A DNA stretch of 64,000 nucleotides from Streptomyces sp. NBC_01549. Its GTDB lineage: Bacteria; Actinomycetota; Actinomycetes; Streptomycetales; Streptomycetaceae. Where the stretch lies: assembly GCF_026339955.1 (NCBI RefSeq), contig NZ_JAPEPW010000001.1, positions 5,327,001 to 5,391,000 of the forward strand, given 5' to 3'. Shown here piece by piece: positions 17,401 through 24,465 of this stretch (positions within the stretch are counted from its first letter, which is position 1; each line of letters opens with the position of its first letter). The notes under the pieces were generated by a model that did no database searches, was not told where the DNA came from, and saw only the letters and a program-made list of their open reading frames with translations. The translations under genes and the position numbers were made by a program.

Positions 17401-17964
17401 GGCCTGGAGCACGTCCTCTCCGACAAGGCCGACGCGGGTATCTCGCAGCTCACCGGAGGTGAGCACGCGGACGGCGCGGTCGTCACCATCGGCGGCATCA
17501 TCTCGGGCCTGCAGCGCAAGATGACCAAGCAGGGCAACGCCTGGGCGATCGCCACGGTGGAGGACCTGGCCGGTTCCATCGAGTGCATGTTCTTCCCGGC
17601 GACGTACCAGCTGGTGTCGACCCAACTCGTCGAGGACGCCGTCGTCTTCGTCAAGGGACGCCTCGACAAGCGTGAGGACGTGCCGCGGCTGGTCGCGATG
17701 GAGCTCCAGGTCCCCGACCTGTCGAACGCGGGCACCAACGCGCCCGTGATCCTCACCATCCCTGCGCTGAAGGTCACCCCGCCGATGGTGAGCCGCCTCG
17801 GCGAGATCCTCAGCCACCACAAGGGCGAGAGTGAGGTCCGCATCAGGCTCCAGGGCCCGCGCAAGACCACGGTGCTGCGGCTCGACCGGCACCGGGTGAA
17901 GCCGGATCCGGCGCTCTTCGGTGACTTGAAGGTGCTGCTGGGCCCGTCCTGCCTGGCGGGCTGA
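14425..17964 (+). CDS. dnaE: DNA polymerase III alpha subunit
   Basis: Catalytic subunit of the replicative polymerase. The GTG start at 14425 has GGAGG eight bases upstream; 1179 aa, normal for actinobacterial DnaE1. The N-terminal PHP domain opens with HLHVHTQYSLLDGAARL (residues 8-24) and retains the metal-ligand histidines. The polymerase palm carries GPGRGSAAGSIVAYAMGITD and the catalytic aspartates in PDVDIDFDERRR (about residues 414-425). A helix-hairpin-helix region lies in residues 840-900, and the OB-fold near residues 1010-1090 (VVTIGGIISGLQRKMTKQG). The gene is transcribed alone. Confidence 0.98.
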   Translation: MSKPPFTHLHVHTQYSLLDGAARLKDMFNACNEMGMTHIAMSDHGNLHGAYDFFHTAKKAGVTPIIGIEAYVAPESRRNKRKIQWGQPHQKRDDVSGSGGYTHKTIWAANRTGLHNLFRLSSDAYAEGWLQKWPRMDKETISQWSEGLIASTGCPSGELQTRLRLGQYDEALKAASEYQDIFGKDRYFLELMDHGIEIERRVRDGLLDIGKKLGIPPLVTNDSHYTYAHEATAHDALLCIQTGKNLSDPDRFRFDGTGYYLKSTDEMYAVDSSDAWQQGCANTLLVAEQIDTSGMFEAKNLMPKFDIPDGFTEVTWFKEEVRLGMERRFPGGVPEDRQKQVEYEMDVIIQMGFPGYFLVVADFIMWAKKQGIAVGPGRGSAAGSIVAYAMGITDLDPIPHGLIFERFLNPERVSMPDVDIDFDERRRVEVIRYVTEKYGADKVAMIGTYGKIKAKNAIKDSARVLGYPYAMGDRLTKAMPADVLGKGIDLSGITDSSHPRYSEAGEIRAMYENEPDVKKVIDTAKGVEGLVRQMGVHAAGVIMSSEPIVDHAPVWVRHTDGVTITQWDYPQCESLGLLKMDFLGLRNLTIMDDAVKMVKSNKGVDLDLLALPLDDPTTFELLQRGETLGVFQFDGGPMRSLLRLMKPDNFEDISAVSALYRPGPMGMDSHTNYALRKNGLQEITPIHKELEEPLQEVLAVTYGLIVYQEQVQKAAQIIAGYSLGEADILRRVMGKKKPEELAKNFTIFQAGAQKNGYSDEAIRALWDVLVPFAGYAFNKAHSAAYGLVSYWTAYLKANYPAEYMAGLLTSVKDDKDKSAIYLNECRRMGIKVLPPNVNESEQNFAAQGDDVILFGLSAVRNVGTNVVESIIKSRKAKGKYASFPDYLDKVEAVACNKRTTESLIKAGAFDTMGHTRKGLTAQFEPMIDNVVQVKRKEAEGQFDLFGGMGEEETSEPGFGLDVEFTTDEWDKAYLLAQEREMLGLYVSDHPLFGLEHVLSDKADAGISQLTGGEHADGAVVTIGGIISGLQRKMTKQGNAWAIATVEDLAGSIECMFFPATYQLVSTQLVEDAVVFVKGRLDKREDVPRLVAMELQVPDLSNAGTNAPVILTIPALKVTPPMVSRLGEILSHHKGESEVRIRLQGPRKTTVLRLDRHRVKPDPALFGDLKVLLGPSCLAG

Positions 17965-18003
17965 GGCACGGCAACCCACGGCGAGTGAGCCGAAGGGGCG
18001 CGC

Positions 18004-18109
18004 CGGTGTCGAGAGCGCATGGGGGTCCCCCCGCTCGAGCGAAGCCGAGAGTGGGGGAGCGCGGAGGCCCGACGAAAGAGGGTCGAGCATGGTCGGGCTC
18101 TCGACACCG
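18004..18109. repeat. Nested inverted repeat, Streptomyces-type dispersed element
   Basis: Perfect 13-bp outer arms CGGTGTCGAGAGC (18004-18016) and GCTCTCGACACCG (18097-18109) enclose an inner hairpin, CCCCCGCTC facing GAGTGGGGG, around GAGCGAAGCC. The inner part resembles a sequence commonly scattered between Streptomyces genes. It lies 40 bases after dnaE and could fold in the dnaE transcript. Confidence 0.75.
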
Positions 18110-18145
18110 CTGTAGCGCCCCGGAGGCGAACCGAGCCCTAGAAAA

Positions 18146-18177
18146 GAGGGGCGCATCCGTTGTCGGATGCGCCCCTC
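18146..18177 (-). terminator. Strong hairpin terminator
   Basis: A perfect 14-bp stem (GAGGGGCGCATCCG with its complement) closes a TTGT loop. On the minus strand it is followed by CTTTTC, so it best serves the small gene ending at 18216. It may also stop dnaE transcripts from the other side. Confidence 0.85.
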
Positions 18178-18215
18178 GGTGTATGCCTGGGCTTCAACGG
18201 CCCTTAAGCGTGGCC

Positions 18216-18392
18216 TCAGTTGTGGCCGAAGCGCTTCTGGTGCTTGCGGGCGACGTCCGCGGGACTGCTCTGGACCTGCGATATCGGCGTGTGGGCCTCC
18301 GTCGAGGACCGCTGCGCCTGCTCATGCGCACGCTCGGCCTGCGAGGAGCGGTCCTGCTGGCCGCCCTGCTTGCGGTTCTTGTTCTTGGCCAT
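18216..18392 (-). CDS. Small hydrophilic protein of unknown function
   Basis: 58 aa. The ATG at 18392 (MAKNKNRKQGGQQDRSSQAERA) has GGAGG eight bases upstream, which decides this start over the longer frame. It is rich in Gln, Lys, Arg and Ser, with no hydrophobic core, and ends DVARKHQKRFGHN. It is likely disordered and cytoplasmic. I recognise it only as a conserved Streptomyces small protein type. It is followed by its own terminator. Confidence 0.75.
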   Translation of the reverse strand: MAKNKNRKQGGQQDRSSQAERAHEQAQRSSTEAHTPISQVQSSPADVARKHQKRFGHN

Positions 18393-18620
18393 GGTGATTG
18401 CCTCCTGTGGGGCCCTAGGGGTCAGGGCCGGAACCAGATTCACATAGCCTGACAAGCAGTGCATTTCGGAGAATTACCGTGCGTGATAAGGCCTGTCGGA
18501 GCGTTATCTCCCGATACGCCACGCCGAAGATCGAGTTCGGGCCGTTAACCTCCGCGTGGTCGGGCAGACTCGAAGCAAGCCCGAAGCAAACCTCCCGGAA
18601 CCGGAAAGAGGGTGGACCGC

Positions 18621-19838
18621 GTGGACCGCTGCATCGTCCTGGTGGACGCCGGGTATCTGCTCGGGGCTGCCGCCAGTCTCCTCGCCGGGGAGCCCTCGCG
18701 ATCCCGGATCACCGTCGACCACGCCGCCCTCATCCAGGGCTTGCGCGAGCGCGCCGAGTCCGACACGGAGCGGCCCCTGCTGCGCATCTACTGGTTCGAC
18801 GGCGCCCCCGACCGCGTACCGCAACCGGAGCACCGCAGGCTGCGCGTGATGCCACGGGTCACGGTGCGCCTGGGCGCGCTGACCCGTAGCGACGGGCGGT
18901 GGGCGCAGAAGGGCGTCGACGCCGCCATGCATGCCGAGCTGACCGAGCTGGCCCGCAACCGCGCCTGCTCCGACGTGGTCCTGGTGACCGGCGACGGGGA
19001 CCTACTGCCGGGCATGATGGCCGCAAAGGAACACGGCGTCGCCGTACACCTGTGGGCCGTGCAGGCCGCGGACGGCGACTACAACCAGTCCGAGGACCTG
19101 GTCGCCGAGGCCGACGAGCGCCGGGTGCTGGACCGTGCGTGGATCACCAAGGCCGTACGGGCCAAGGATCTCGGCGGGATCTGCGCGCCGCAGCCCGTGC
19201 CGCGCCCCGAGATCGCCGCGATCCTCTCCGCGCCGCTGCCCGACTCGTCGCTCGCCGGCGCGGCCGAGCGGCCCGCCGAGTCCGCGGAGCACAGCCCTGT
19301 GGCCGAGTCGCGGAACGGGGCCGAGGAGCGGGTTCCCACCCCCAAGGGCGTACCCACGCCGAAGGACCTGGCCGCACTGCGCACACCGGGCGTACAGGCC
19401 CCCCAGCACCCCGCGAGCGCGACGCTGCGCTGGTCGTCCGACAAGGGGTGGATCGAGCGGCCCGGGGGCGCCACCGAGTCGGCGGAGGCCGCCGCGCTGC
19501 CCACGCTCGCCCAGCTCACCTCCGCCGAGCAGCGGTGGGCCGACCGCGAGGAGGACATCACCACGGTCGGCGGTGATCCGTACGAGGTCGGGCAGGTCTT
19601 CGCGCGCCGTTGGATGGGGCGGCTCACCGACCCGGGCCATCTGCAGAAGCTGTCCACGATGTACCCGCGGGTGCCGCACCGCGTGGACGGCGAGCTGCTG
19701 CGTTACGCCGCGCGCTTCGGGCTGCTCGCCCACAAGGACGACCAGATCGACGAGCACGACCGGTATGCGATCAGGGCGGGGTTCTGGCGGGAGATCGATG
19801 TGCGCACGGCGGCGGAGCACGCCCCTGCCGGGGAGTGA
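18621..19838 (+). CDS. NYN-domain (PIN-like) putative ribonuclease
   Basis: GTG 18621 (MDRCIVLVDAGYLLGAAAS), 405 aa, with AGAGG nine bases upstream; another GTG three codons earlier is too close to that site. Residues 1-170 form a NYN domain: the N-terminal Asp in VLVDAGYLL, GVDAAMHAELTELARNRACSD, then VLVTGDGDLLPGMMAAKEHG, the acidic pattern of PIN-type nucleases. Residues 180-270 are a Pro/Ala/Glu-rich linker. The C-terminal 120 residues (EVGQVFARRWMGRLTDPGHLQKLS) form a second conserved, helical domain, possibly for RNA or partner binding. The substrate is unknown. Confidence 0.82.
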   Translation: MDRCIVLVDAGYLLGAAASLLAGEPSRSRITVDHAALIQGLRERAESDTERPLLRIYWFDGAPDRVPQPEHRRLRVMPRVTVRLGALTRSDGRWAQKGVDAAMHAELTELARNRACSDVVLVTGDGDLLPGMMAAKEHGVAVHLWAVQAADGDYNQSEDLVAEADERRVLDRAWITKAVRAKDLGGICAPQPVPRPEIAAILSAPLPDSSLAGAAERPAESAEHSPVAESRNGAEERVPTPKGVPTPKDLAALRTPGVQAPQHPASATLRWSSDKGWIERPGGATESAEAAALPTLAQLTSAEQRWADREEDITTVGGDPYEVGQVFARRWMGRLTDPGHLQKLSTMYPRVPHRVDGELLRYAARFGLLAHKDDQIDEHDRYAIRAGFWREIDVRTAAEHAPAGE

Positions 19839-20045
19839 ACCGGGGGAGCGGTTGAACCCCGGGTGTGTCTCTCGGGTGCGGGTGGGTGGGGCTTGTCGCG
19901 CTCACGCGGCGCAGCCGCACGACGTCACAGCCCCGCGGCCCTGGCCGGGCGGGGCGCGAGATACGCTCATGAGTGGCTTGTGAGTGGGCCCAGGTGACGG
20001 CCCCGGGCGCATAACGGGGCATCGGACCCCGTAGGCTCGTCCTTC

Positions 20046-21068
20046 GTGAGTACGCGCACGGCACAGGCAGTCCGGAACGGGCACAGGGGCGATGTCGTGT
20101 GCTCGGCGCGCGCGCTGACCAAGACCTACCCGGCCGTCCGCGGACGCCGTGGCAGCCCCGGTACGCCCGAGGTGCGGGCCACCGACGGGGTACGGCTGGA
20201 CATCCGGCGCGGTGAGATCTTCGGGCTGCTCGGGCCGAACGGCGCCGGGAAGTCGACCCTCGTACGCCAGCTGACCGGGCTCATGCGACCCGACAGCGGC
20301 AGTATCGAGATCCTCGGGCACGACATCGTGCGCCACCCCGAGCGGGCGGCGCGGATCCTCGCGTACCTCGGACAGGAGTCCACCGCCCTCGACGAGCTGA
20401 CCGTGTCGCTGGCCGCGGAGACGACCGGGCGGCTGCGCGGGCTCGAACTGCGCGAGGCGCGGGCCGAGCGGGACGCCGTACTCGACGAGCTGGGGCTCAC
20501 CCCGATCGCCTCCCGCCCCCTGAAGAAGCTGTCCGGCGGCCAGCGGCGGCTGGCCTGCTTCGCCACCGCGCTGGTCGGACAACGGCCGCTGCTCGTCCTC
20601 GACGAGCCGACCACCGGCATGGACCCCGTGGCCCGGCGGGCCGTGTGGAGCGCCGTCGACCGGCGCCGGGCCGAACACGGCACCACCGTGCTGCTGGTCA
20701 CCCACAACGTCATCGAGGCGGAGACCGTCCTCGACCGGGTCGCCGTCCTCGACCGGGGCCGCGTCATCGCCTGCGACACACCGGCCGGTCTGAAGGAGCG
20801 GGTCGCGGGCGAGGTGAGGGTCGAACTCGTCTGGCGCGAGAACGCGCCGCTGGACGTGCCCGAGGTCGCCGCGCTGCGGGCCCGGGCCGTCGAGTCGGGA
20901 CGCCGCTGGACCCTGCGGCTCGCCCCGGAGGAAGCCCGCGCGGCCGTCGCCACGGTCACCGGTGGCGCCGCGTTCGCCGCGCTCGACGACTTCACGCTGG
21001 CCACGCCGAGCCTCGAGGACGTGTACCTCTCGCTCGGCGGCGATGCGCAGGGGCTGGTGAAGGCATGA
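20046..21068 (+). CDS. ABC transporter ATP-binding protein (DrrA/ABC-2 exporter type)
   Basis: 340 aa, GTG start. All ATPase motifs are present: Walker A GPNGAGKST (near residue 66), Q-loop YLGQESTALDELTV, signature LSGGQRRLACFATAL, Walker B LLVLDEPTTGMDP and the H-loop VTHN. The C-terminal region after residue 240 matches exporters of the drug/polysaccharide class. It pairs with the permease at 21202 to form an ABC-2 exporter. A 46-codon frame is wedged between the two genes with overlaps on both sides. The cargo is unknown. Confidence 0.93.
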   Translation: MSTRTAQAVRNGHRGDVVCSARALTKTYPAVRGRRGSPGTPEVRATDGVRLDIRRGEIFGLLGPNGAGKSTLVRQLTGLMRPDSGSIEILGHDIVRHPERAARILAYLGQESTALDELTVSLAAETTGRLRGLELREARAERDAVLDELGLTPIASRPLKKLSGGQRRLACFATALVGQRPLLVLDEPTTGMDPVARRAVWSAVDRRRAEHGTTVLLVTHNVIEAETVLDRVAVLDRGRVIACDTPAGLKERVAGEVRVELVWRENAPLDVPEVAALRARAVESGRRWTLRLAPEEARAAVATVTGGAAFAALDDFTLATPSLEDVYLSLGGDAQGLVKA

Positions 21069-21205
21069 GCCCGCGGGGTCCGGAATCCGTAGGGGAGTCC
21101 GTACGGGTGGGGAGGGGCGTCGTGGGTGTGGGAGACGGCGTGAGAATCGGCGTCGGAAACAGGGACAGGACGGCTGCCGGAGTGAAGAGGAGCAGCTCGA
21201 CGTGA
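21065..21205 (+). CDS. Possible 46-aa coupling ORF between ABC ATPase and permease
   Basis: The ATG at 21065 overlaps the stop of the ATPase gene (ATGA), and its own TGA overlaps the GTG of the permease (GTGA). It reads MSPRGPESVGESVRVGRG and is Gly/Val/Arg-rich with no recognisable domain. Its value may lie in translational coupling rather than in the peptide. It could equally be a non-coding spacer that happens to stay open. Confidence 0.35.
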   Translation: MSPRGPESVGESVRVGRGVVGVGDGVRIGVGNRDRTAAGVKRSSST

Positions 21206-22023
21206 GTGTCGTACCCGCTGAGGTGCTGTCGGGCAGTGCGCTGTCCGCGGCCGAGGGCGCCGGCGACGCCGCCGAACTCGGGCCGCGGGCGCGGCTGTGG
21301 CCCTCCCTCGCCGCCATGTACCGGGCCCAGCTCTCCCGCGCGCGCGTGGCGCGGATTCCGCTGCTGTTCGTGGCCACGGTCCAGTCCGTCGGCATCATGG
21401 TCATGATGCGTGGCGTGGTGGACGGCGGGGGCGAGGCCCGCTCCATCGTGGCCGGGGCGTCGGTCCTGGTCGTCGCCTTCGTCGGGCTGAACCTGCTGGC
21501 ACAGTACTTCGGACAGCTGCGGGCCGGCGGCGGGCTCGACCACTACGCGACCCTGCCCGTGCCGCCGGCCGCCGTCGTGCTGGGCGTGGCCGGCGCGTAC
21601 GCGTCCTTCACCGTGCCCGGGACCGTGGTCACCGCCCTCGTCGGCTGTGTCCTCTTCGGGCTGCCGATGGCGCATCTGTGGGTGCTCGTCGCGGTGATCC
21701 CGCTCGCCGGCGCCGCGCTCGCCGGGCTCGGGGCGGCACTCGGACTGCTTGCGCCTCGACCCGAACTCGCCACGCTGCTCGGACAGTTGGGGATGTCGGC
21801 GGCACTGCTGCTCGGGGTGCTGCCGGCGGACCGGCTGCCTACGGTGGTGCAGTACGGCCGTGATCTGCTGCCCTCCACCTACGGCGTCGAGGCCTTCGCG
21901 CGGAGCTTCGGGGAGCACCCCGACTGGGCCTTCGTCCTCGGTGACCTCGGCGTCTGCGCGGGCGTCGGGGTGGCCTCGCTGGCGGTGGCGACCTGGGCGT
22001 ACCGCCGGGCGGCCGTCCGGTGA
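21202..22023 (+). CDS. ABC-2 type transporter permease
   Basis: 273 aa from GTG (MSVVPAEVLSGSALS). A 45-residue cytoplasmic head precedes six hydrophobic segments, at about 52-68, 80-103, 122-140, 147-170, 178-205 and 235-265. The layout matches ABC-2 permeases (LWPSLAAMYRAQLSRARVARIPLLF, then ASVLVVAFVGLNLLAQYFGQL). It forms the membrane channel for the ATPase encoded upstream. DrrB-like drug efflux is the nearest family analogy, but no cargo can be assigned. Confidence 0.88.
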   Translation: MSVVPAEVLSGSALSAAEGAGDAAELGPRARLWPSLAAMYRAQLSRARVARIPLLFVATVQSVGIMVMMRGVVDGGGEARSIVAGASVLVVAFVGLNLLAQYFGQLRAGGGLDHYATLPVPPAAVVLGVAGAYASFTVPGTVVTALVGCVLFGLPMAHLWVLVAVIPLAGAALAGLGAALGLLAPRPELATLLGQLGMSAALLLGVLPADRLPTVVQYGRDLLPSTYGVEAFARSFGEHPDWAFVLGDLGVCAGVGVASLAVATWAYRRAAVR

Positions 22024-22057
22024 CGCGGCTGACAGCCGGGCCTGGCACGATGGCAGG

Positions 22058-22717
22058 GTGACCGCACCGCTGACTCCGCCGCCGCCGCCGCATCAACCTC
22101 CCTCCGACGACGCCCATGCCTGGCAGGCTCCGCCCGCCGGGGGCGTCGCGGGGACCGTCGGGTACGAACAGGACGGGCCCGGGATGAAGACCGAAGTGAA
22201 GGAGGCCGCCGTCGTCACGGTGGCGGTGGCACTCGCGGGAGTACTGCTCGGGGTGCTGTGGTGGTGGCTGGCGCCGCATGTGCCGCTGGTCGCGGACGAC
22301 AGCGCGGTGTATCTGAAGGACACCGAAGGTGAGCAGGCCATCGGGGTCGACGGAACGTTCACGCTGCTCGCGTTGGCGTTCGGTGCGGTCAGCGCGGTGG
22401 TGGTTTTTCTGGTGCGGCGGCGTGGGGGTGTGCCGCTCGTCGTGGCGCTGGCCGTGGGGGGTGTGCTCGGGTCGCTGCTCGCCTGGCGGATCGGGATCTG
22501 GCTCGGGCCGACGCAGAACGTGGTCGCCCATGCCAAGCATGTCGGCAAGGGGGTGACTTTCTCGGCGCCGTTGAAGCTCGGGGCGAAGGGGGCGTTGCTG
22601 GCGTGGTCCCTGGCGGGGCTGGTGGTTCATCTCGGTCTGACCGCGTTGTTCGGTCCCCGGGATCCGGATCCCTATGCGAGCCCGTACGGGGCCCCACCGG
22701 CGCCTCCGGCGGTCTGA
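22058..22717 (+). CDS. DUF2567 family membrane protein
   Basis: GTG at 22058 gives MTAPLTPPPPPHQPP and 219 aa. A proline-rich N-terminal tail (1-45) is followed by hydrophobic segments at about 50-70, 102-120, 127-148 and 182-200. Between the first two is an outside loop containing APHVPLVADDSAVYLKDTEGEQ, typical of DUF2567 proteins of actinobacteria. The function is unknown. It lies 34 bases after the ABC permease, so it may be cotranscribed. Confidence 0.78.
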   Translation: MTAPLTPPPPPHQPPSDDAHAWQAPPAGGVAGTVGYEQDGPGMKTEVKEAAVVTVAVALAGVLLGVLWWWLAPHVPLVADDSAVYLKDTEGEQAIGVDGTFTLLALAFGAVSAVVVFLVRRRGGVPLVVALAVGGVLGSLLAWRIGIWLGPTQNVVAHAKHVGKGVTFSAPLKLGAKGALLAWSLAGLVVHLGLTALFGPRDPDPYASPYGAPPAPPAV

Positions 22718-23083
22718 ACCGGGGACACGGCCGGCTTCTCTCGCCCCCGCCGCCCCTACCCGTCCCATCCCCAGGGGCTCCGCCCCTTCGACTCCACTGG
22801 GGGCTGCCGCCCCCAGACCCCCGCATCGGCCTGAACGGCCTCGTCCTCAAACGCCGGACGGGCTGGGGGTATGGGCCTTCGGGTTCGTCCTCAGGGGCCT
22901 GATGGGCTGGGGGACGGGACGCGGGCCGGCGGGGTGGGTGGGGTATCGGCCTTCGGTCTCGTCCTCACACGCCGGACGGGCTGAAAGATGCGGGGCGGAG
23001 CCTCGCCCCAGGGGCGCGGGGAACTGCGCGCTCAGCCCCCACCGGCCGTCAGTCGGACGACTTCGGGGGGCCGGGCGCCCAGG
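22718..23083. repeat. Repeat-rich non-coding spacer
   Basis: There are three related 24-bp copies beginning CGTCCTCA and ending in GGGCTG, at 22842-22865, 22886-22909 (diverged) and 22960-22983; the first and third differ by one base. Short GC hairpins lie around them: GGGGCTCCGCCCC at 22774-22786, GGGGCTGCCGCCCC from 22800, and GGGGCGGAGCCTCGCCCC at 22992-23009. Sequences of this type are common Streptomyces intergenic repeats. I see no gene here. Confidence 0.7.
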
Positions 23084-23158
23084 TCATGGAGGTCGGTGGC
23101 CGTGGTTCGAGCGGCCCTTCTTCGTGCGCCACTTGCGTTTGCGGGTTCGCTTCGACAT
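23084..23158 (-). CDS. Candidate 50S ribosomal protein bL37 (24 aa)
   Basis: A 25-codon frame from ATG at 23158 begins MSKRTRKRKWRTKKG and ends SNHGHRPP. Half of its residues are Lys or Arg, and the ending resembles the NHGKRP end I recall for the actinobacterial large-subunit protein bL37, first seen in mycobacterial ribosomes. GAGAGG lies one base before the ATG, a short spacing. The frame is far below normal gene-calling limits. It stands between a repeat-rich spacer and the ybaK gene, on the same strand as ybaK. Confidence 0.65.
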   Translation of the reverse strand: MSKRTRKRKWRTKKGRSNHGHRPP

Positions 23159-23199
23159 GCCTCTCGTGCTTAACGCAGGATGACGCATCCGTCGAGGGG

Positions 23200-23700
23200 T
23201 CACGCACGGGCGACCGGCGCGGCAACCGCTTCCGTGAGTTTCGCCAAGTCGTCGGGGGCGAGCTCCACCTCCAGGCCCCGGCGGCCGGCCGAGACGCAGA
23301 TCGTGGTGTGGTGGTCGGCCGAGGCGTCCAGGACCGTGCGGAGTTTCTTGCGCTGGCCCAGGGGGGAGATGCCGCCGCGGACGTAGCCCGTGGTGCGCTC
23401 GGCGGCGGCCGGGTCGGCCATGGCGGCGCGCTTGCCGCCCACCGCCGTGGCCAGGGCCTTGAGGTCCAGGGAGCCCGCGACGGGGACCACGGCGACCACC
23501 AGGGAGCCGTCCACGTCCGCGACCAGGGTCTTGAAGACGCGGTCGGGCGAGACGCCCATCGCCTCGGCGGCCTCCTCGCCGTAGGAGGGGTGCGCGGGGT
23601 CGTGCTCGTAGGCGTGGACCGTGTACGCGACGCCCGCCGCGGTCAGGGCCACCGTCGCGGGCGTGCCCCCGGGCTGCTGCTTCTTCGACTTCTTCGCCAA
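23200..23700 (-). CDS. ybaK: YbaK-type Cys-tRNA(Pro)/Cys-tRNA(Cys) deacylase
   Basis: Hydrolyses mischarged Cys-tRNA(Pro), a proofreading step in translation. 166 aa from a TTG start (MAKKSKKQQPGGTPATVAL) with AAGG about 10 bases upstream. The editing domain shows AYEHDPAHPSYGEEAAEAMGV, RVFKTLVADVDGSLVVAVVPV (with the conserved Lys of the family) and YVRGGISPLGQRKKLRTVLD. It follows the Lon-N-domain gene with a 13-base gap, so they form one transcript. Confidence 0.92.
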   Translation of the reverse strand: MAKKSKKQQPGGTPATVALTAAGVAYTVHAYEHDPAHPSYGEEAAEAMGVSPDRVFKTLVADVDGSLVVAVVPVAGSLDLKALATAVGGKRAAMADPAAAERTTGYVRGGISPLGQRKKLRTVLDASADHHTTICVSAGRRGLEVELAPDDLAKLTEAVAAPVARA

Positions 23701-23713
23701 GGTGTCGATGCCT

Positions 23714-24454
23714 TCAGTTGAGACTTGTCGGGTTGCGCGTCAGTTCCGCCGCGGGCAACGACGGCAGGTTACGGATGATGGCGGTCTCGGCGCGCAGGAG
23801 TTTCAGCTCTTCGTGGAGGCGGGTGGCCGTGTCGGGGGCCTGGAGCAGCTGCTGCTTGGCCGGGATGTCGAGCATCACGGCGGCCGCCACGAGGTAGGAG
23901 ACCACCGCCGGGTCGTCCGGCAGGTCCGCGCCGGTGGACAGTGAGCGTTCGCGGGCGCCCGCCAGCCGCTTCTGGTACTGCCGGAAGGCCCGCAGGACGC
24001 CCTCGGCGAGCGCGCCCGCCTCCTCGCCGGGTTCCTCCGGCAGCTCCTCCAGCTCGGCCGTCAGGAAGGGGCCGGAGGCGTCCACCGACAGGAGCCGTAC
24101 CCGCGTGGTGCCGGTGGCGAGGACCTCGAAGCTGCCGTCGGCGCGCTCCCGGACGGTGGCCGCGTCCGCGACGCAGCCCACCTCGTGGAAGGCCTTCAGC
24201 GGGTCGTCGCCGAACCCGGCCGCGGGCCCGCGCTGCGGCAACGCCGTCTGGTCCGGCATGCCGGGTGCGGAGGGCGCGACCTCGTGGCCGTCGCGGATGG
24301 CGACGACGGCGAATCGGCGCGATTCGTCCTCGGGGGTCTTCAGCAGTTCGCGCATCATGGCGCGATAGCGCTCCTCGAAGATGTTCAGTGGAAGCACGAG
24401 CCCCGGGAACAGAACCGAGTTCAGGGGGAAGAGCGGGAGCCGGACGGTGGTCAC
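23714..24454 (-). CDS. Lon N-terminal (substrate-binding) domain protein
   Basis: 246 aa from GTG (MTTVRLPLFPLNSVLFPGLVLPL). Residues 5-205 match the LON substrate-binding domain, with FPLNSVLFPG at the N-terminus, IFEERYRAMM, GCVADAATVRERADGSFEVLATGTTRVRLL, and no ATPase or protease part. Such stand-alone domains are widespread in actinobacteria; their role is not established, with binding of unfolded proteins the usual suggestion. The gene is 11 bases downstream of the hypothetical gene ending at 24466 and upstream of ybaK, so three genes likely form an operon. Confidence 0.87.
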   Translation of the reverse strand: MTTVRLPLFPLNSVLFPGLVLPLNIFEERYRAMMRELLKTPEDESRRFAVVAIRDGHEVAPSAPGMPDQTALPQRGPAAGFGDDPLKAFHEVGCVADAATVRERADGSFEVLATGTTRVRLLSVDASGPFLTAELEELPEEPGEEAGALAEGVLRAFRQYQKRLAGARERSLSTGADLPDDPAVVSYLVAAAVMLDIPAKQQLLQAPDTATRLHEELKLLRAETAIIRNLPSLPAAELTRNPTSLN

Positions 24455-24465
24455 GACGCGAAAGC

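Noticed and set aside
14428..18156. Very long open frame on the strand opposite dnaE (over 1200 codons)
   Set aside because: GC-biased codons of dnaE keep the opposite frame open. The translation is low-complexity (Val/Leu/Asp/His/Arg) with no family motif.
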